Of a stretch of DNA of 64,000 nucleotides, positions 41,448-51,271 are shown piece after piece. The stretch is from contig NZ_NBVR01000020.1 of the NCBI RefSeq assembly GCF_002607735.1, positions 1 to 64,000 of the forward strand. Direction: 5' to 3'. The position numbers and the translations under genes were made by a program. Source of the stretch: Proteus alimentorum (GTDB lineage: Bacteria; Pseudomonadota; Gammaproteobacteria; Enterobacterales; Enterobacteriaceae). The notes below the pieces were generated by a model. The model did no database searches. It was given only the letters and a program-made list of their open reading frames with translations, and was not told the DNA's origin. The first letter of the stretch is position 1, and each line of letters begins with the position of its first letter.

Positions 41448-41999
41448 TCACTCACTATATACAGCGACTAATTCTGATAGAAAGAGAGATAAATTTTCAG
41501 CTAAAACTTCTCTTTTCTTTTGGCCAAAAGTTTCAAGAATGACTTCGCCAGAAACATTGCACACAGAAATTATTTCATTTTCTGAATCTGTGGTACCAAT
41601 AAACAATGTGGGGGTCAGCTTTAAACGCTTTTGAGTCACCAAATGACCAATAATATTTTCTTGTAAGCGAATAAAATCCTCTTCGCTCCACACTTGGATC
41701 AAGCTGAAATCTACATCTCTAAAACGAACCTGCATATCACCAGCATACTGAGTGGTAAAGTAATCATGCAATTCAGGGCGAATAATAATCCCCATCGCTT
41801 TTTCAACTTTTTCTAGTTTATCTGTTCCTACAAAAGGTTGTGGTAACCAGTAAACAACTTCATCACCGGTTCTTGATATACAAATAGAAGGAACACCATA
41901 AAGATCTTCACTTGCAGGAGGTAAACCTGATTTTTCTTGCCACAAATCAACATACTTTTGCGTAAAGGCTTTTAATTCAGAAGAGATGTTTTCAGTCAT
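41448..41999 (-). CDS. syd: SecY-interacting protein Syd
   Basis: Cytoplasmic protein that binds SecY and checks faulty translocons. The 183 residues (E. coli 181) align throughout: LYGVPSICI near the N terminus, TTQYAGDMQ (about 85-93), and the very conserved ENIIGHLVTQKRLKLTPTLF (about 114-133). Single gene upstream of the CsrB-like RNA, divergent from queF. Confidence 0.96.
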   Translation of the reverse strand: MTENISSELKAFTQKYVDLWQEKSGLPPASEDLYGVPSICISRTGDEVVYWLPQPFVGTDKLEKVEKAMGIIIRPELHDYFTTQYAGDMQVRFRDVDFSLIQVWSEEDFIRLQENIIGHLVTQKRLKLTPTLFIGTTDSENEIISVCNVSGEVILETFGQKKREVLAENLSLFLSELVAVYSE

Positions 42000-42155
42000 G
42001 ATTATCTGTTTTATCTATTTAAATAAGAATTCCCTTTATGTTACCTGATTATGACACTAATTCAGAGCATCAAAAATAAAGCATGCATATACTATTGATG
42101 TTTCAATAGTATAATTAACCTTCTTTTATTTTCAGCTAAAGTTAGGATGTAAATT

Positions 42156-43001
42156 ATGTCTTTATATCAAGGCGATAAATCTCTTGAAGCATTATCTCTG
42201 GGCAAAGAGACTCAATATCATAATCAATATGATGCCGGATTATTGCAAGGTGTACCACGTAGCCTAAATCGAGATTCACTCGCTTTAACTGCTGAGAATT
42301 TACCATTTCATGGTGCTGATATTTGGACTATGTATGAGCTCTCATGGCTGAATAGCAGAGGCTTACCACAAGTTGCTATTGGTCATGTTGAATTAGATGC
42401 AACCACTGAAAATCTTATTGAATCTAAAAGTTTTAAATTATATCTCAACAGTTTTAATCAAACGCGTTTTGAAAGTTGGGATATCGTCGAAAAAACCTTA
42501 CTTAAAGATTTAACGACTTGTGCTAAAGGCAAAATTAATCTGACCATTTATCCACTTTCGCATTTTACATCACAACCTATTGTTAATTTTGCTGGAGAGT
42601 GTATTGATGAACAAGATATTGAAATTGATAATTATCAGTTTGATGTGCAATGGTTAAACGAATCGACAACGGAGACTCTGGTTGAAGAAACCCTTGTCAG
42701 CCATCTGTTAAAATCAAATTGCCTTATTACTAATCAACCAGATTGGGGTTCAGTTGCTATTCAATATAAGGGTAAAAAGATTGATCGTGAAAAGCTACTA
42801 CGCTATTTAGTTTCATTTAGGCAACACAATGAATTTCATGAACAGTGTGTTGAGCGAATTTTCCACGATATCATGCAATTATGTGAGCCAGAAACATTAA
42901 CTGTTTATGCAAGGTATACGCGACGCGGTGGATTAGACATCAATCCTTGGCGTAGTAATTGTGAGTTTGTTCCAGAAATTAGTCGATTAGCCAGACAATA
43001 A
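42156..43001 (+). CDS. queF: NADPH-dependent 7-cyano-7-deazaguanine reductase
   Basis: Reduces the nitrile preQ0 to preQ1 for queuosine in tRNA. The 281 residues (E. coli 282) are the long two-domain type: the QueF motif E(S/L)K(S/A)-like [13 protein letters not shown] (about 89-101) and the catalytic Cys in [13 protein letters not shown] (about 188-200). No preQ1 riboswitch is evident in the leader. Confidence 0.97.
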   Translation: MSLYQGDKSLEALSLGKETQYHNQYDAGLLQGVPRSLNRDSLALTAENLPFHGADIWTMYELSWLNSRGLPQVAIGHVELDATTENLIESKSFKLYLNSFNQTRFESWDIVEKTLLKDLTTCAKGKINLTIYPLSHFTSQPIVNFAGECIDEQDIEIDNYQFDVQWLNESTTETLVEETLVSHLLKSNCLITNQPDWGSVAIQYKGKKIDREKLLRYLVSFRQHNEFHEQCVERIFHDIMQLCEPETLTVYARYTRRGGLDINPWRSNCEFVPEISRLARQ

Positions 43002-43091
43002 CGGAATAATACCTGTATGTTAATATGATCTGTGTTATACCAAGATCAGTTGCACTTCAGTTTGTTATTTCAGGAGAAAAAGGAGTCCTAC

Positions 43092-44459
43092 GTGATAACT
43101 CATGTCAGCCCATTAGGTTCCATGGATCTGCTTTCACAGCTAGAAGTTGATATGCTAAAGAGAACCGCAAGCAGTGATCTTTATCAGCTGTTTCGTAATT
43201 GTTCTCTCGCCGTTCTCAACTCTGGTAGCCTTACGGATAGTAGTAAAGAACTGTTATCTAAATACCAAGATTTTGATATTAACGTACTCCGCCGTGAACG
43301 TGGCGTAAAACTAGAGTTAGTCAATCCTCCTGAAGACGCCTTTGTTGACGGAAAAATTATTCGCTCACTACAAGCTAACTTATTTGCAGTGCTTCGTGAC
43401 ATATTGTTTGTTCACGGGCAGATCACAACAGCAAAACGTGATCTTCACCTGAACTTAGAAAATAGCACTCACATCACGAATACCATTTTCTCGATTTTGC
43501 GTAATGCACGAGCCCTTCATATTGATGAAGATCCTAATATGATCGTTTGCTGGGGCGGCCACTCAATCAATGAAACTGAATACCTTTACGGTAGAAAAGT
43601 CGGTAACGAATTAGGGTTACGCGAACTCAATATCTGCACAGGCTGTGGGCCAGGTGCGATGGAAGCACCAATGAAAGGGGCTGCTGTGGGTCATGCTCAA
43701 CAGCGTTATAAAAATAGTCGTTTTATTGGTATGACAGAGCCTTCAATCATTGCGGCTGAGCCACCAAATCCATTAGTTAACGAACTGATTATTATGCCAG
43801 ATATTGAAAAACGTCTGGAGTCTTTCGTGCGTATTGGACATGGCATTATTATTTTCCCAGGCGGTGTAGGGACAGCGGAAGAATTGCTGTATTTGCTTGG
43901 TATTCTTATGTCTCCAGAAAACCAAGACCAAGTATTACCACTGATTTTAACTGGCCCTAAAGAGAGTGCAGACTACTTTAATGTATTAGATGACTTTATC
44001 GCCAATACATTAGGTGACGAAGCCCGACGCCATTACCAAATTATTATTGATGATGCACCTGAAGTTGCTCGTATCATGAAAAAATATATGCCTTTGGTAA
44101 AAGATAATCGTCGTAGTACGGGTGATGCTTATAGCTTTAACTGGTCAATGAAGATCAATGCTGATTTACAGCATCCTTTTGAACCAACTCATGAAAATAT
44201 GGCATCGCTTAACTTAAGCACAAATCAATCACCTGAGAAATTAGCAGCCGACTTACGTCGTGCTTTCTCGGGTATTGTAGCGGGTAACGTAAAAGAAGTG
44301 GGTATGAAAGCGATTGAAGCTTACGGCCCTTATAAAATTCATGGTGATCGTGAAATTATGCGTCGCATGGATATTTTATTAGCGGGTTTTGTTGAGCAAC
44401 ATCGTATGAAACTTCCGGGCGGTACCGCTTACCAACCATGTTACGAGATTATCAGCTAA
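43092..44459 (+). CDS. ppnN: Pyrimidine/purine nucleotide 5'-monophosphate nucleosidase
   Basis: Cleaves nucleoside monophosphates to base and ribose 5-phosphate and is stimulated by (p)ppGpp in E. coli (old name YgdH). I set the start at the GTG at 43092, with AGGAG seven nt upstream, giving 455 residues (E. coli 454) that begin [12 protein letters not shown]; the longer frame from 43032 lacks support. The LOG-family core shows [16 protein letters not shown] and the PGGVGTAEE motif (about 274-282). Seven bp before xni. Confidence 0.96.
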   Translation: MITHVSPLGSMDLLSQLEVDMLKRTASSDLYQLFRNCSLAVLNSGSLTDSSKELLSKYQDFDINVLRRERGVKLELVNPPEDAFVDGKIIRSLQANLFAVLRDILFVHGQITTAKRDLHLNLENSTHITNTIFSILRNARALHIDEDPNMIVCWGGHSINETEYLYGRKVGNELGLRELNICTGCGPGAMEAPMKGAAVGHAQQRYKNSRFIGMTEPSIIAAEPPNPLVNELIIMPDIEKRLESFVRIGHGIIIFPGGVGTAEELLYLLGILMSPENQDQVLPLILTGPKESADYFNVLDDFIANTLGDEARRHYQIIIDDAPEVARIMKKYMPLVKDNRRSTGDAYSFNWSMKINADLQHPFEPTHENMASLNLSTNQSPEKLAADLRRAFSGIVAGNVKEVGMKAIEAYGPYKIHGDREIMRRMDILLAGFVEQHRMKLPGGTAYQPCYEIIS

Positions 44460-44465
44460 TTTATT

Positions 44466-45215
44466 ATGATACATTTGCTGATTATTGATGCTTTAAACCT
44501 GATCCGCCGCATTCATGCGGCATCAGGTTCTTCCTGCCAGACTGTGTGTGAACAAAGTGTCAACCAACTGCTTGGTCACACACAACCCACTCATGCCGTA
44601 GCTGTCTTTGATGAAGATGACAGAGACGGTAGTTGGCGACATCAACTCTTACCCGATTATAAAGCGGGTCGCACACCAATGCCTGATGACTTGCGACAAC
44701 AATTACCTGAAATTAAAGCAATGTTACTTAATTTAGGAATACAGAGCTGGCACTCTGGCGGTGATGAAGCAGATGATGTTGCAGCAACATTGGCAACAAA
44801 AGTGGCAAGTGCGGGTTTTCGAGTTACGATTATTTCAACGGATAAAGGTTATTGCCAATTACTTTCTCCCTCTATTCGTATACGCGATTATTTTCAACGA
44901 CGCTGGTTAGATTTAGAATTTATTAGATCTGAATTTGGTGTTGAACCCTCTCAACTTACCGACTATTGGGGATTAACGGGCGTAAGTAGCAGTAAGGTTG
45001 CTGGAGTTCCTGGTATTGGGCCTAAAAGTGCTACTGAGCTTTTGAAACTTCATCCAGATCTAGAATCGCTCTATCAGCATATTGATGATGTTCCTACTAA
45101 ATGGCAAAACAAACTGATCACCCATAAAGAGTCTGCATTTATCAGTCGGAAAATCACGACATTACGTACTGATATTCAATTAAACGGTAATCTGCAACAG
45201 TTACGTTTAAAATAG
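44466..45215 (+). CDS. xni: Flap endonuclease Xni (exonuclease IX)
   Basis: Structure-specific 5' nuclease related to the 5' domain of DNA polymerase I. The 249 residues (E. coli 251) show [15 protein letters not shown] at the N terminus, [11 protein letters not shown] (about 99-109) for metal binding, [10 protein letters not shown], and the helix-hairpin-helix [16 protein letters not shown] (about 178-193). Follows ppnN by six bp; convergent with rlmM. Confidence 0.95.
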   Translation: MIHLLIIDALNLIRRIHAASGSSCQTVCEQSVNQLLGHTQPTHAVAVFDEDDRDGSWRHQLLPDYKAGRTPMPDDLRQQLPEIKAMLLNLGIQSWHSGGDEADDVAATLATKVASAGFRVTIISTDKGYCQLLSPSIRIRDYFQRRWLDLEFIRSEFGVEPSQLTDYWGLTGVSSSKVAGVPGIGPKSATELLKLHPDLESLYQHIDDVPTKWQNKLITHKESAFISRKITTLRTDIQLNGNLQQLRLK

Positions 45216-45274
45216 TGAAGATCTCAGTCTTTAAAACTCAACGAGTTAATATCTTTAAATCACTAACTCCCATT

Positions 45275-45320
45275 AAAAAAGCTAAGCTTCTATTTATAAT
45301 TATAAGCTTAGCCTTTTATT
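45275..45320. terminator. Bidirectional terminator xni/rlmM
   Basis: GCTAAGCTT (45281-45289) pairs with AAGCTTAGC (45304-45312), with AAAAAA on the left and CTTTTATT on the right. Confidence 0.85.
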
Positions 45321-45352
45321 GTCATCGATAAATCAATATGCTTTGAACGTTT

Positions 45353-46450
45353 TTAGAACTCACGATCTGGTCGATAAGCAGCCCAAATATTTTGAATATG
45401 AACCGTTATTTCTTCTCTATCATGATAAAGGTGTTTAGCTTGGATCTTAACGTTAATCCCTTTTTCCGCTAACTCTGACTTTATTTTTTCAAGAATATGA
45501 GAGACTTCCTCATAACGTTTTTTCATTGGCAGTTTTAGGTTAAAGATAGCTTCACGACACCATTCATTAGCAATCCAAGTTGTCATTAATGCCGCCACTT
45601 TGGCTGGCTTTTCAACCATATCACAAACAAGCCATGTGATATTTTTAGATGTCGGTTCAAATTTAAAGCCATCAACTTGGTGATGACGAACTTGTCCTGT
45701 ATCCATCAAAGACTGTGCCATTGGGCCATTATCAACAGCATGTACCATCATGCTGCGTTTGACTAATTGATATGTCCAACCACCGGGGCATGCCCCTAAA
45801 TCGACCGCTTTCATTCCACTTGCTAAACGCTCTTCCCACTCCTCATAAGGAATAAAAATATGAAATGCTTCTTCAAGTTTTAATGTTGAACGACTTGGCG
45901 CATCTGATGGGAATTTTAATCGAGGAATCCCCATATAAAATGCGGAATTATTAAAACTATAAGAATAGCCAACATAACAACATCCCGGTGCAATGAAAAA
46001 CACATGGACAATAGGACGGCTAAAATTCTCTACTTTCAGCAAAATTTTCTCATTACGTAAATGATTACGTAATGGCACTGTAAATTTACGGCAGAATTTT
46101 AATAATTCTTTGCTTTCATTAGTGTCTGCAACTTCAACTCGAAGTTCACCTGCTTTTTCGACAGCACCTTTTAGCATTCCAACAATCGGTGTAATTCTAT
46201 CTTCTGGCGGTAAATCTTTAAGCAATTCACCTGTCACAAACATCTGACGAGCAAAAATTAATTCACGGAAACTCACTTCACGCGCGATCTTGTCTGCTTC
46301 ACCTTCTTGGTAGCATTCAAAGATCACATAACCACTTCCCTCTTTAACACGAGGAAAACCGTAAACGCCGATTTGACCTGCTTTATCCGTAATCTCAGCC
46401 GCGCACTCTTTTTCAAAACCTTGGCGACAATATAATGCAACTTTATTCAT
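45353..46450 (-). CDS. rlmM: 23S rRNA (cytidine(2498)-2'-O)-methyltransferase RlmM
   Basis: Methylates C2498 in the peptidyl-transferase region of 23S rRNA. The 365 residues (E. coli 366) have an N-terminal THUMP-like domain (about 1-170) and a Rossmann methyltransferase with the SAM loop in [14 protein letters not shown] (about 216-229), then DNGPM and the catalytic KDKE residues. Its start overlaps the end of ygdD by 8 bp. Confidence 0.97.
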   Translation of the reverse strand: MNKVALYCRQGFEKECAAEITDKAGQIGVYGFPRVKEGSGYVIFECYQEGEADKIAREVSFRELIFARQMFVTGELLKDLPPEDRITPIVGMLKGAVEKAGELRVEVADTNESKELLKFCRKFTVPLRNHLRNEKILLKVENFSRPIVHVFFIAPGCCYVGYSYSFNNSAFYMGIPRLKFPSDAPSRSTLKLEEAFHIFIPYEEWEERLASGMKAVDLGACPGGWTYQLVKRSMMVHAVDNGPMAQSLMDTGQVRHHQVDGFKFEPTSKNITWLVCDMVEKPAKVAALMTTWIANEWCREAIFNLKLPMKKRYEEVSHILEKIKSELAEKGINVKIQAKHLYHDREEITVHIQNIWAAYRPDREF

Positions 46451-46838
46451 GGCGAGACGCCGGTGCCCTTAGACGCAAAGCGCCAATAAAAATTAAAGTC
46501 CAACCAATAAGAAAACTAAATCCACCAATTGGCGTAAAATAAGATAATAATCTAACTTGTGTTAGCGCCATACAATAAAGGCTACCACTAAAAAGTAGAA
46601 TACCAACACCAAAGAAAATGCCAGCCCAATAAAACCATAAAATGGTTTTACGCATTAACATTGCCGCGATCCCGACAAGTAATAAGGTATGGACGATTTG
46701 GTAGCGCATCGCTAACTGAATGTATTCCCAATGTTGTGGCGATAAATGAGGTGCAAGCTTATGAGTTGCAAATGCACCAAAAGCAACATAAAAGAAGCCA
46801 CTAATCGCGGAAAACATAAGCAATGTACGACTATTCAC
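46443..46838 (-). CDS. ygdD: DUF423 inner-membrane protein YgdD
   Basis: A 131-residue membrane protein with four predicted helices and unknown function. Conserved features are GAFATHKLA (about 22-30), YQLVHTLLLL-like [11 protein letters not shown], and [11 protein letters not shown] (about 83-93). It lies between gcvA and rlmM with overlap to rlmM, the same order as in E. coli. Confidence 0.92.
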   Translation of the reverse strand: MNSRTLLMFSAISGFFYVAFGAFATHKLAPHLSPQHWEYIQLAMRYQIVHTLLLVGIAAMLMRKTILWFYWAGIFFGVGILLFSGSLYCMALTQVRLLSYFTPIGGFSFLIGWTLIFIGALRLRAPASRHE

Positions 46839-46881
46839 TGTTTATTCCTTCCTATCTAGAAGATATTTGCCAATCGCAATA

Positions 46882-47802
46882 TTAAGATGATGTCAGTAAA
46901 CCCAGCTTTTCTTGCTCATTCGCTGCTTGAGATAAAATCCATTGGCGAAAAGCCGCAATTTTACCCAATTCAGCCTGACTATCTTGGCAAACTAAATAAA
47001 ATGCATTTTTACTAACAAGAACATCTGGAAAAGGTCTTACTAATCGACCTGATTCTATTTCACTACGAGCCATTACATTATTAACTAATGCAACGCCTTG
47101 TCCATGTACAGCCGCCTGTATCACCATTGAACTATGGCTAAAAATAGGCCCTTGTTGCACATTTATCTGATTTTGTATCTCTAATTGACGCACATAAGCC
47201 TGCCAATCTCGACGAGATGTATCATGTAACAGTGTATGATAAATCAGATCGGATGGGGTTTTTAGTGGTTTTTCACCTGTAAGTAAAGATGGTGCACAAA
47301 CAGGGATCAAATATTCCGCATAAAGGCGGTCTGTACGTAACCCAGTCCAATTTCCTCTACCATAAAAAATGGCTACATCAACATCGTCAGCCAGCTTATC
47401 TTCTTCTCTATCAACAGCCTGAATTCGTACATCAATTCCCGGATAAGCTTGATTGAATCCAGACAGCCGTGGTACTAACCATTGAATAGCAAAACTTGGA
47501 GAAAGGCTAACAGTAAGTGCGCCTTTCGCGCTTCGAGCTAATAATTTGCGAGTTGCCTCGTTAATTGATGAAAAAATTTCCTTAATATCGAGGTAATAAC
47601 TCTGCCCTTCTTCCGTTAGTAAAAGAGAACGGTTGCGTCTTCTAAATAATTTTAGCCCAAGGAATTCTTCTAATGTTTTAATTTGGTGGCTCACTGCTGC
47701 TTGTGTCACAAATAATTCTTCAGCGGCTTTAGTAAAACTTAAATGACGTGCCGCTGAATCAAAAACCCTAAGCGCATTTAATGGCGGTAAACGTTTAGAC
47801 AT
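46882..47802 (-). CDS. gcvA: LysR-type regulator GcvA
   Basis: Regulator of the glycine cleavage operon gcvTHP and of the divergent sRNA gene gcvB. The 306 residues (E. coli 305) start with the winged helix-turn-helix (LNALRVFDSAARHLSFTKAA, about 8-27; AVSHQIKTLE) and continue with a periplasmic-binding-protein-like effector domain. Divergent from gcvB across about 120 bp that should contain the GcvA sites. Confidence 0.96.
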   Translation of the reverse strand: MSKRLPPLNALRVFDSAARHLSFTKAAEELFVTQAAVSHQIKTLEEFLGLKLFRRRNRSLLLTEEGQSYYLDIKEIFSSINEATRKLLARSAKGALTVSLSPSFAIQWLVPRLSGFNQAYPGIDVRIQAVDREEDKLADDVDVAIFYGRGNWTGLRTDRLYAEYLIPVCAPSLLTGEKPLKTPSDLIYHTLLHDTSRRDWQAYVRQLEIQNQINVQQGPIFSHSSMVIQAAVHGQGVALVNNVMARSEIESGRLVRPFPDVLVSKNAFYLVCQDSQAELGKIAAFRQWILSQAANEQEKLGLLTSS

Positions 47803-47890
47803 ATTCGGTTCTTAAACCCCTATTTTGGCTATTAGTAGACCCTAACTTTCATCATTAGTTTTTTTTATGCGAAGCATTATAAATTGTCCC

Positions 47891-47919
47891 TTGATGATTA
47901 GCCAGTAAATACCTATAGT
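47891..47919 (+). promoter_or_regulatory. gcvB promoter
   Basis: -35 TTGATG (47891-47896), 17-bp spacer, -10 TATAGT (47914-47919), predicted start at the A at 47926, which matches the E. coli GcvB 5' end (ACTTCCTGAGCCGG). Confidence 0.82.
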
Positions 47920-47925
47920 AAGCGC

Positions 47926-48124
47926 ACTTCCTAAGCCGGAACGAAAAGTTGTGTAGTAGCAATACTACAAAACTTTTGGCTTTGTGGTTGTGATGTTGTG
48001 TTTGCAAGTTGTCTGGAAATTCCAGACTTAGTAGCTGATGCTACTGTTTTTTTTCACTTCCTGTACATTTACCCTGTCTGTCCATAGTGATTTTATAGTG
48101 CACCGCCAAGGCGGTGCTTTTTTT
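47926..48124 (+). ncRNA. gcvB: GcvB small RNA
   Basis: Hfq-dependent sRNA that represses many amino acid and peptide transporter mRNAs. The 5' end ACTTCCTAAGCCGGAACG is near identical to E. coli, followed by a 5' hairpin (AAAAGTT/AACTTTT, about 47944-47977), the G/U-rich R1 seed GGTTGTGATGTTGTG (47986-48000), and the conserved CACTTCCTGTACATTTACCC (48055-48074) and CTGTCTGTCCATAGTGATT. R1 is shorter than in E. coli, lacking one GTTGT repeat. Terminator stem GCACCGC/GCGGTGC with seven T at the end. About 199 nt. Confidence 0.96.
48100..48124 (+). terminator. GcvB terminator
   Basis: GCACCGC-CAAG-GCGGTGC followed by TTTTTTT. It ends the GcvB RNA. Confidence 0.92.
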
Positions 48125-48465
48125 ATTCCCTATTTTTCTCTGCTTTTTAATTACTCACACATGCCATTTTGATGTTTTCAACCATTTTTTATAATGGACT
48201 TATCATCATTATTCTAAAAAAACTCACTACAAATTATCCCCATTAATTTAAAACAAGAAAAAATAGAATATTAATCTGATCTCAGTGATTTTTTATTGAG
48301 TGAACTTTCATCATCTTAATCGTGTTATTATGGGTGCAATGACTCATAACAAACGGATGCTCTCAGGTTTCCGTTATAAATAAATATAATTAACCGTATA
48401 ATCTATACGCCCTATTTTTAACGACAAATCACGAAAATTTATTCGTCTACCAATACAGCCTAACT
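48125..48465. other. Intergenic region gcvB-csdA
   Basis: A 341-bp AT-rich stretch. E. coli has ygdI on the minus strand between gcvA and csdA; I find no such gene here. The csdA promoter should lie in it, but no clear pair stands out and no repeat is visible. Confidence 0.5.
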
Positions 48466-49677
48466 ATGAACGTATTTTCACCTGATTTATTTCGACAACA
48501 ATTTCCTGCTCTTAAAGAAAAGACTATTTATCTCGATAGTGCTGCAACTGCATTAAAGCCTCTCGCCATGATAGAAGCCTCAGATGCGTTTTATCGCCAT
48601 GATTTTGCGACGGTTCATCGTAGCCAATATCAGCATGCTAAAGAGACAACGCAACAATATGAGGCGACACGTCAACAAGTTGCCGAATTAATCAATAGCG
48701 CTGATAGTGATACGATTATTTGGACAAAAGGCACCACAGAATCACTCAACCTTATTGCTCAAGGTTATTTTCGTCCACGCTTACAAGCAGGCGATGAAAT
48801 AATTGTGAGTGAGCAAGAACATCATGCAAACCTTATTCCTTGGTTGATATTGGCAGAACAAACTGGCGCACGAGTGATCCGTTGGGCAATTGAGGATCAT
48901 TTTTTACCTTCAATTGATAACTTAAATGCTTTAATCAATAAGCGGACACGAATTGTCGCTGTTAGCCAAATGTCGAATGTGACAGGCGCTCAAATCGCAT
49001 TAGATAAAGTGTCCCAATGCGTTCATCAATATGATAATTGCTTACTGATTGTCGATGGAGCACAAGGTATTGCGCATCACCCAACAGATGTCACAGCATT
49101 TGATATTGATTTCTATGTTTTTTCTGCCCATAAACTTTATGGTCCTAATGGATTAGGTATTTGTTATGGCAAACGAAAACATTTAGAGGATATGGCACCT
49201 TGGCATGGTGGGGGGAAAATGCTAACTAACGCAACATTTGATGGTTTTACTCCAGCCCCGATCCCTCAACGTTTTGAAGCTGGAACACCTAATGTTGCGA
49301 GTGTTATTGCCTTTTCAGCCACATTAGCATGGTTAGAAAAACAAGATATGCATCATGCTAACCAATATGCTCTTGAGCTTGCAGAAGAAGCGGAAAAGCG
49401 TCTGAGTGAGCTAAATGGATTTATCAGTTACCGAGCCGCCAACTCATCGGTTGTTTCTTTCAATTTCGAAGGTGTTCATCATAGCGATTTAGCAACATTA
49501 ATCACAGAGAAAGGTATTGCATTACGCACAGGGCAACACTGCGCACAACCTCTTATTGATTCATTAAACATTTCAGGCTGTTTACGCATTTCTTTTATGC
49601 CTTATAATCAACACACTGATATTGATGCTTTTATTAATGCCGTTAAATTCGCTCTAACACTCTTAAAAGATGAATAA
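48466..49677 (+). CDS. csdA: Cysteine desulfurase CsdA
   Basis: PLP-dependent enzyme that removes sulfur from cysteine and passes it to CsdE. The 403 residues (E. coli 401) have the PLP Lys in VFSAHKLYGPNG (about 222-233) and the catalytic Cys in RTGQHCAQPLI (about 356-366), matching the group II (SufS/CsdA) desulfurases. Followed by csdE at five bp. Confidence 0.96.
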   Translation: MNVFSPDLFRQQFPALKEKTIYLDSAATALKPLAMIEASDAFYRHDFATVHRSQYQHAKETTQQYEATRQQVAELINSADSDTIIWTKGTTESLNLIAQGYFRPRLQAGDEIIVSEQEHHANLIPWLILAEQTGARVIRWAIEDHFLPSIDNLNALINKRTRIVAVSQMSNVTGAQIALDKVSQCVHQYDNCLLIVDGAQGIAHHPTDVTAFDIDFYVFSAHKLYGPNGLGICYGKRKHLEDMAPWHGGGKMLTNATFDGFTPAPIPQRFEAGTPNVASVIAFSATLAWLEKQDMHHANQYALELAEEAEKRLSELNGFISYRAANSSVVSFNFEGVHHSDLATLITEKGIALRTGQHCAQPLIDSLNISGCLRISFMPYNQHTDIDAFINAVKFALTLLKDE

Positions 49678-49682
49678 TTGAA

Positions 49683-50135
49683 ATGAATAACAACACACTG
49701 TTGCTTGCAACTCAGCACCCATTTGGTCATGAAATTACCTTAGCGATCTTGCTTGAGGATTTCCAAAAAGCAAAAGCATGGGAAGACAAATATCGTCAAT
49801 TAATTCAACTGTCTCGTAAATTACCCGCGTTACCTGATGAATTAAAAACAACAGAAAAAGAGATCAAGGGATGTGAGAACAGAGTGTGGCTAGGTGTCGA
49901 ATTAAATAATGAGGGAAAATACCATGTCTATGGCGATAGTGATGGTCGTATTGTAAAAGGCTTACTGACTATTATTTTAGCCACAGTTGAAAATAAAACG
50001 GCGCAAGAAATAGCTGATATCGATATGTTAGCGATTTTTGATCAATTAGGATTGGCTAATCAAATTAGCCAATCTCGCACAGATGGAGTGAATGCGATTA
50101 TCGCGCGATTGAAATCACTCACCTCCCAGTATTAA
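49683..50135 (+). CDS. csdE: Sulfur acceptor protein CsdE
   Basis: SufE-family protein that takes persulfide sulfur from CsdA. The 150 residues (E. coli 147) include HPFGHEIT at the N terminus, KLPALPDELKTTEKEIKG and the acceptor Cys in IKGCENRVWLG (about 58-68). No independent promoter: coupled to csdA. Confidence 0.95.
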   Translation: MNNNTLLLATQHPFGHEITLAILLEDFQKAKAWEDKYRQLIQLSRKLPALPDELKTTEKEIKGCENRVWLGVELNNEGKYHVYGDSDGRIVKGLLTIILATVENKTAQEIADIDMLAIFDQLGLANQISQSRTDGVNAIIARLKSLTSQY

Positions 50136-50140
50136 GTTTT

Positions 50141-50199
50141 ATACTCTAAATAATTCAAGATGTAGCTAGGCGACAAGTGAATAAGTCGCTAGGAGCATA
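50141..50199 (+). repeat. Intergenic palindromic-type repeat, copy A
   Basis: 59 bp starting ATACTCTAAATAATTCAAG, with GCTAGGCGAC and GTCGCTAGGAGCATA, which form the small hairpin GCGAC/GTCGC. Copy B at 50252-50310 differs only in a few bases after TTCAAG. The start and the hairpin resemble dispersed repeats (YPAL/ERIC-like) common in Yersinia and relatives; family name uncertain. Confidence 0.6.
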
Positions 50200-50251
50200 T
50201 AACCTGTGATTAAAAATAAAATTCATTAATAAGTTAATATATAACAAGTCG

Positions 50252-50360
50252 ATACTCTAAATAATTCAAGTCACAGCTAGGCGACAAGTGAATAAGTCGC
50301 TAGGAGCATACATCAGTATGTGACTAGTGCGAATGAACGCAGTCAACAACGCTGTGGCCG
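50252..50360 (+). repeat. Intergenic palindromic-type repeat, copy B with longer tail
   Basis: The first 59 bp match copy A, 111 bp to its left. The tail continues with CATAC-ATCA-GTATG and GAACGCAGTCAACAACGCTG. It runs into the 3' end of tcdA, supplying its stop and last few codons. Confidence 0.6.
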
Positions 50361-51161
50361 AGTACGTTGCGCCTTTGCGAGCATCTTCTTCAACGCATGA
50401 GACACCGCAATAAAACCAAACGATGCCGTTACCATCGTTACAGCCCCAAATCCGGCGGAACAATCCATACGTTTCACACCATCAGCGGTACTTTTTGCCG
50501 CACAAACCGTCCCATCACCTTGTGGATAAACGAGTTGTTCTGTTGAGAAAACACAGTCGATCCCCAGTTTTCCCTTACTATTTTTTACGACATTAAAATC
50601 AGATTTCAAACGCTCTCTTAATTTAGCAGCCAAAGGATCTTGAATTGTTTTTGCCAAATCAACCACTTGGATTTGTGTTGGATCAATTTGTCCACCAGCA
50701 CCACCCGTTGTGATCACCGGAATTTTATAACGGCGACAATAGGCTAATAATGCAGCCTTTGGTCTTACACTATCAATTGCATCAATGACATAATCAAAGT
50801 TGTTATTCATCATTTCAGCGACATTATCAACTGTCACAAAATCATCAATACTGGTCACTTTGCATTCTGGATTGATTTCTAAAATACGCTGTTTCATCAC
50901 GTCGCATTTAGGTTGCCCCACGCTTTCTTTCAACGCATGTATTTGACGATTAGTGTTAGTCACACACACATCATCCATATCAATTAAGGTGATAGCACCA
51001 ATACCACTACGTGCTAATGCTTCAGCAGCCCAACTGCCAACCCCACCTATACCCACGACACAGATATGAGCCTGCGCAAAATAAGACAACGCTTTTTGCC
51101 CGTAAAGTCGCCCTATTCCAGAAAAGCGTTGTAAATATGAATCTGACAATGAATTTTGCAT
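50343..51161 (-). CDS. tcdA: tRNA threonylcarbamoyladenosine dehydratase TcdA
   Basis: E1-like ATP-dependent enzyme that cyclises t6A37 to ct6A37 in tRNA; it receives electrons/sulfur-linked support from CsdA-CsdE in E. coli. I start at the ATG at 51161, giving 272 residues (E. coli 268) that begin MQNSLSDSYLQRF; the frame is open 19 codons further upstream. The ATP-binding loop VVGIGGVGSWAAEAL (about 37-51) and the TGGAGGQIDP block are present. The last residues (QRTRPQRC) lie in the repeat copy B and replace the usual ending. Confidence 0.94.
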   Translation of the reverse strand: MQNSLSDSYLQRFSGIGRLYGQKALSYFAQAHICVVGIGGVGSWAAEALARSGIGAITLIDMDDVCVTNTNRQIHALKESVGQPKCDVMKQRILEINPECKVTSIDDFVTVDNVAEMMNNNFDYVIDAIDSVRPKAALLAYCRRYKIPVITTGGAGGQIDPTQIQVVDLAKTIQDPLAAKLRERLKSDFNVVKNSKGKLGIDCVFSTEQLVYPQGDGTVCAAKSTADGVKRMDCSAGFGAVTMVTASFGFIAVSHALKKMLAKAQRTRPQRC

Positions 51162-51271
51162 AATGCGATAACAACCTAAATAACAGAAATAATCATGGCC
51201 ATTAATATCAATAGCCATGTCGTTTGCATAATTTTACCGTGAATAATGAGCAGATAAAGAGTAAATCGTTT

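Noticed and set aside
42001-42155. PreQ1 riboswitch before queF
   Set aside because: I looked for the small preQ1 pseudoknot in the queF leader and saw no C-rich loop and A-rich tail arrangement next to the start.
43032-43091. Twenty-codon N-terminal extension of ppnN
   Set aside because: AGGAG sits just before the GTG at 43092 and similarity to PpnN begins there.
48125-48465. ygdI, which E. coli has between gcvA and csdA
   Set aside because: No lipoprotein-like frame of about 75 codons is present on either strand in this gap.
50266-50463. Short minus-strand open frame of 65 codons
   Set aside because: It overlaps tcdA in another frame and the repeat copy B; no ribosome-binding site or family features.
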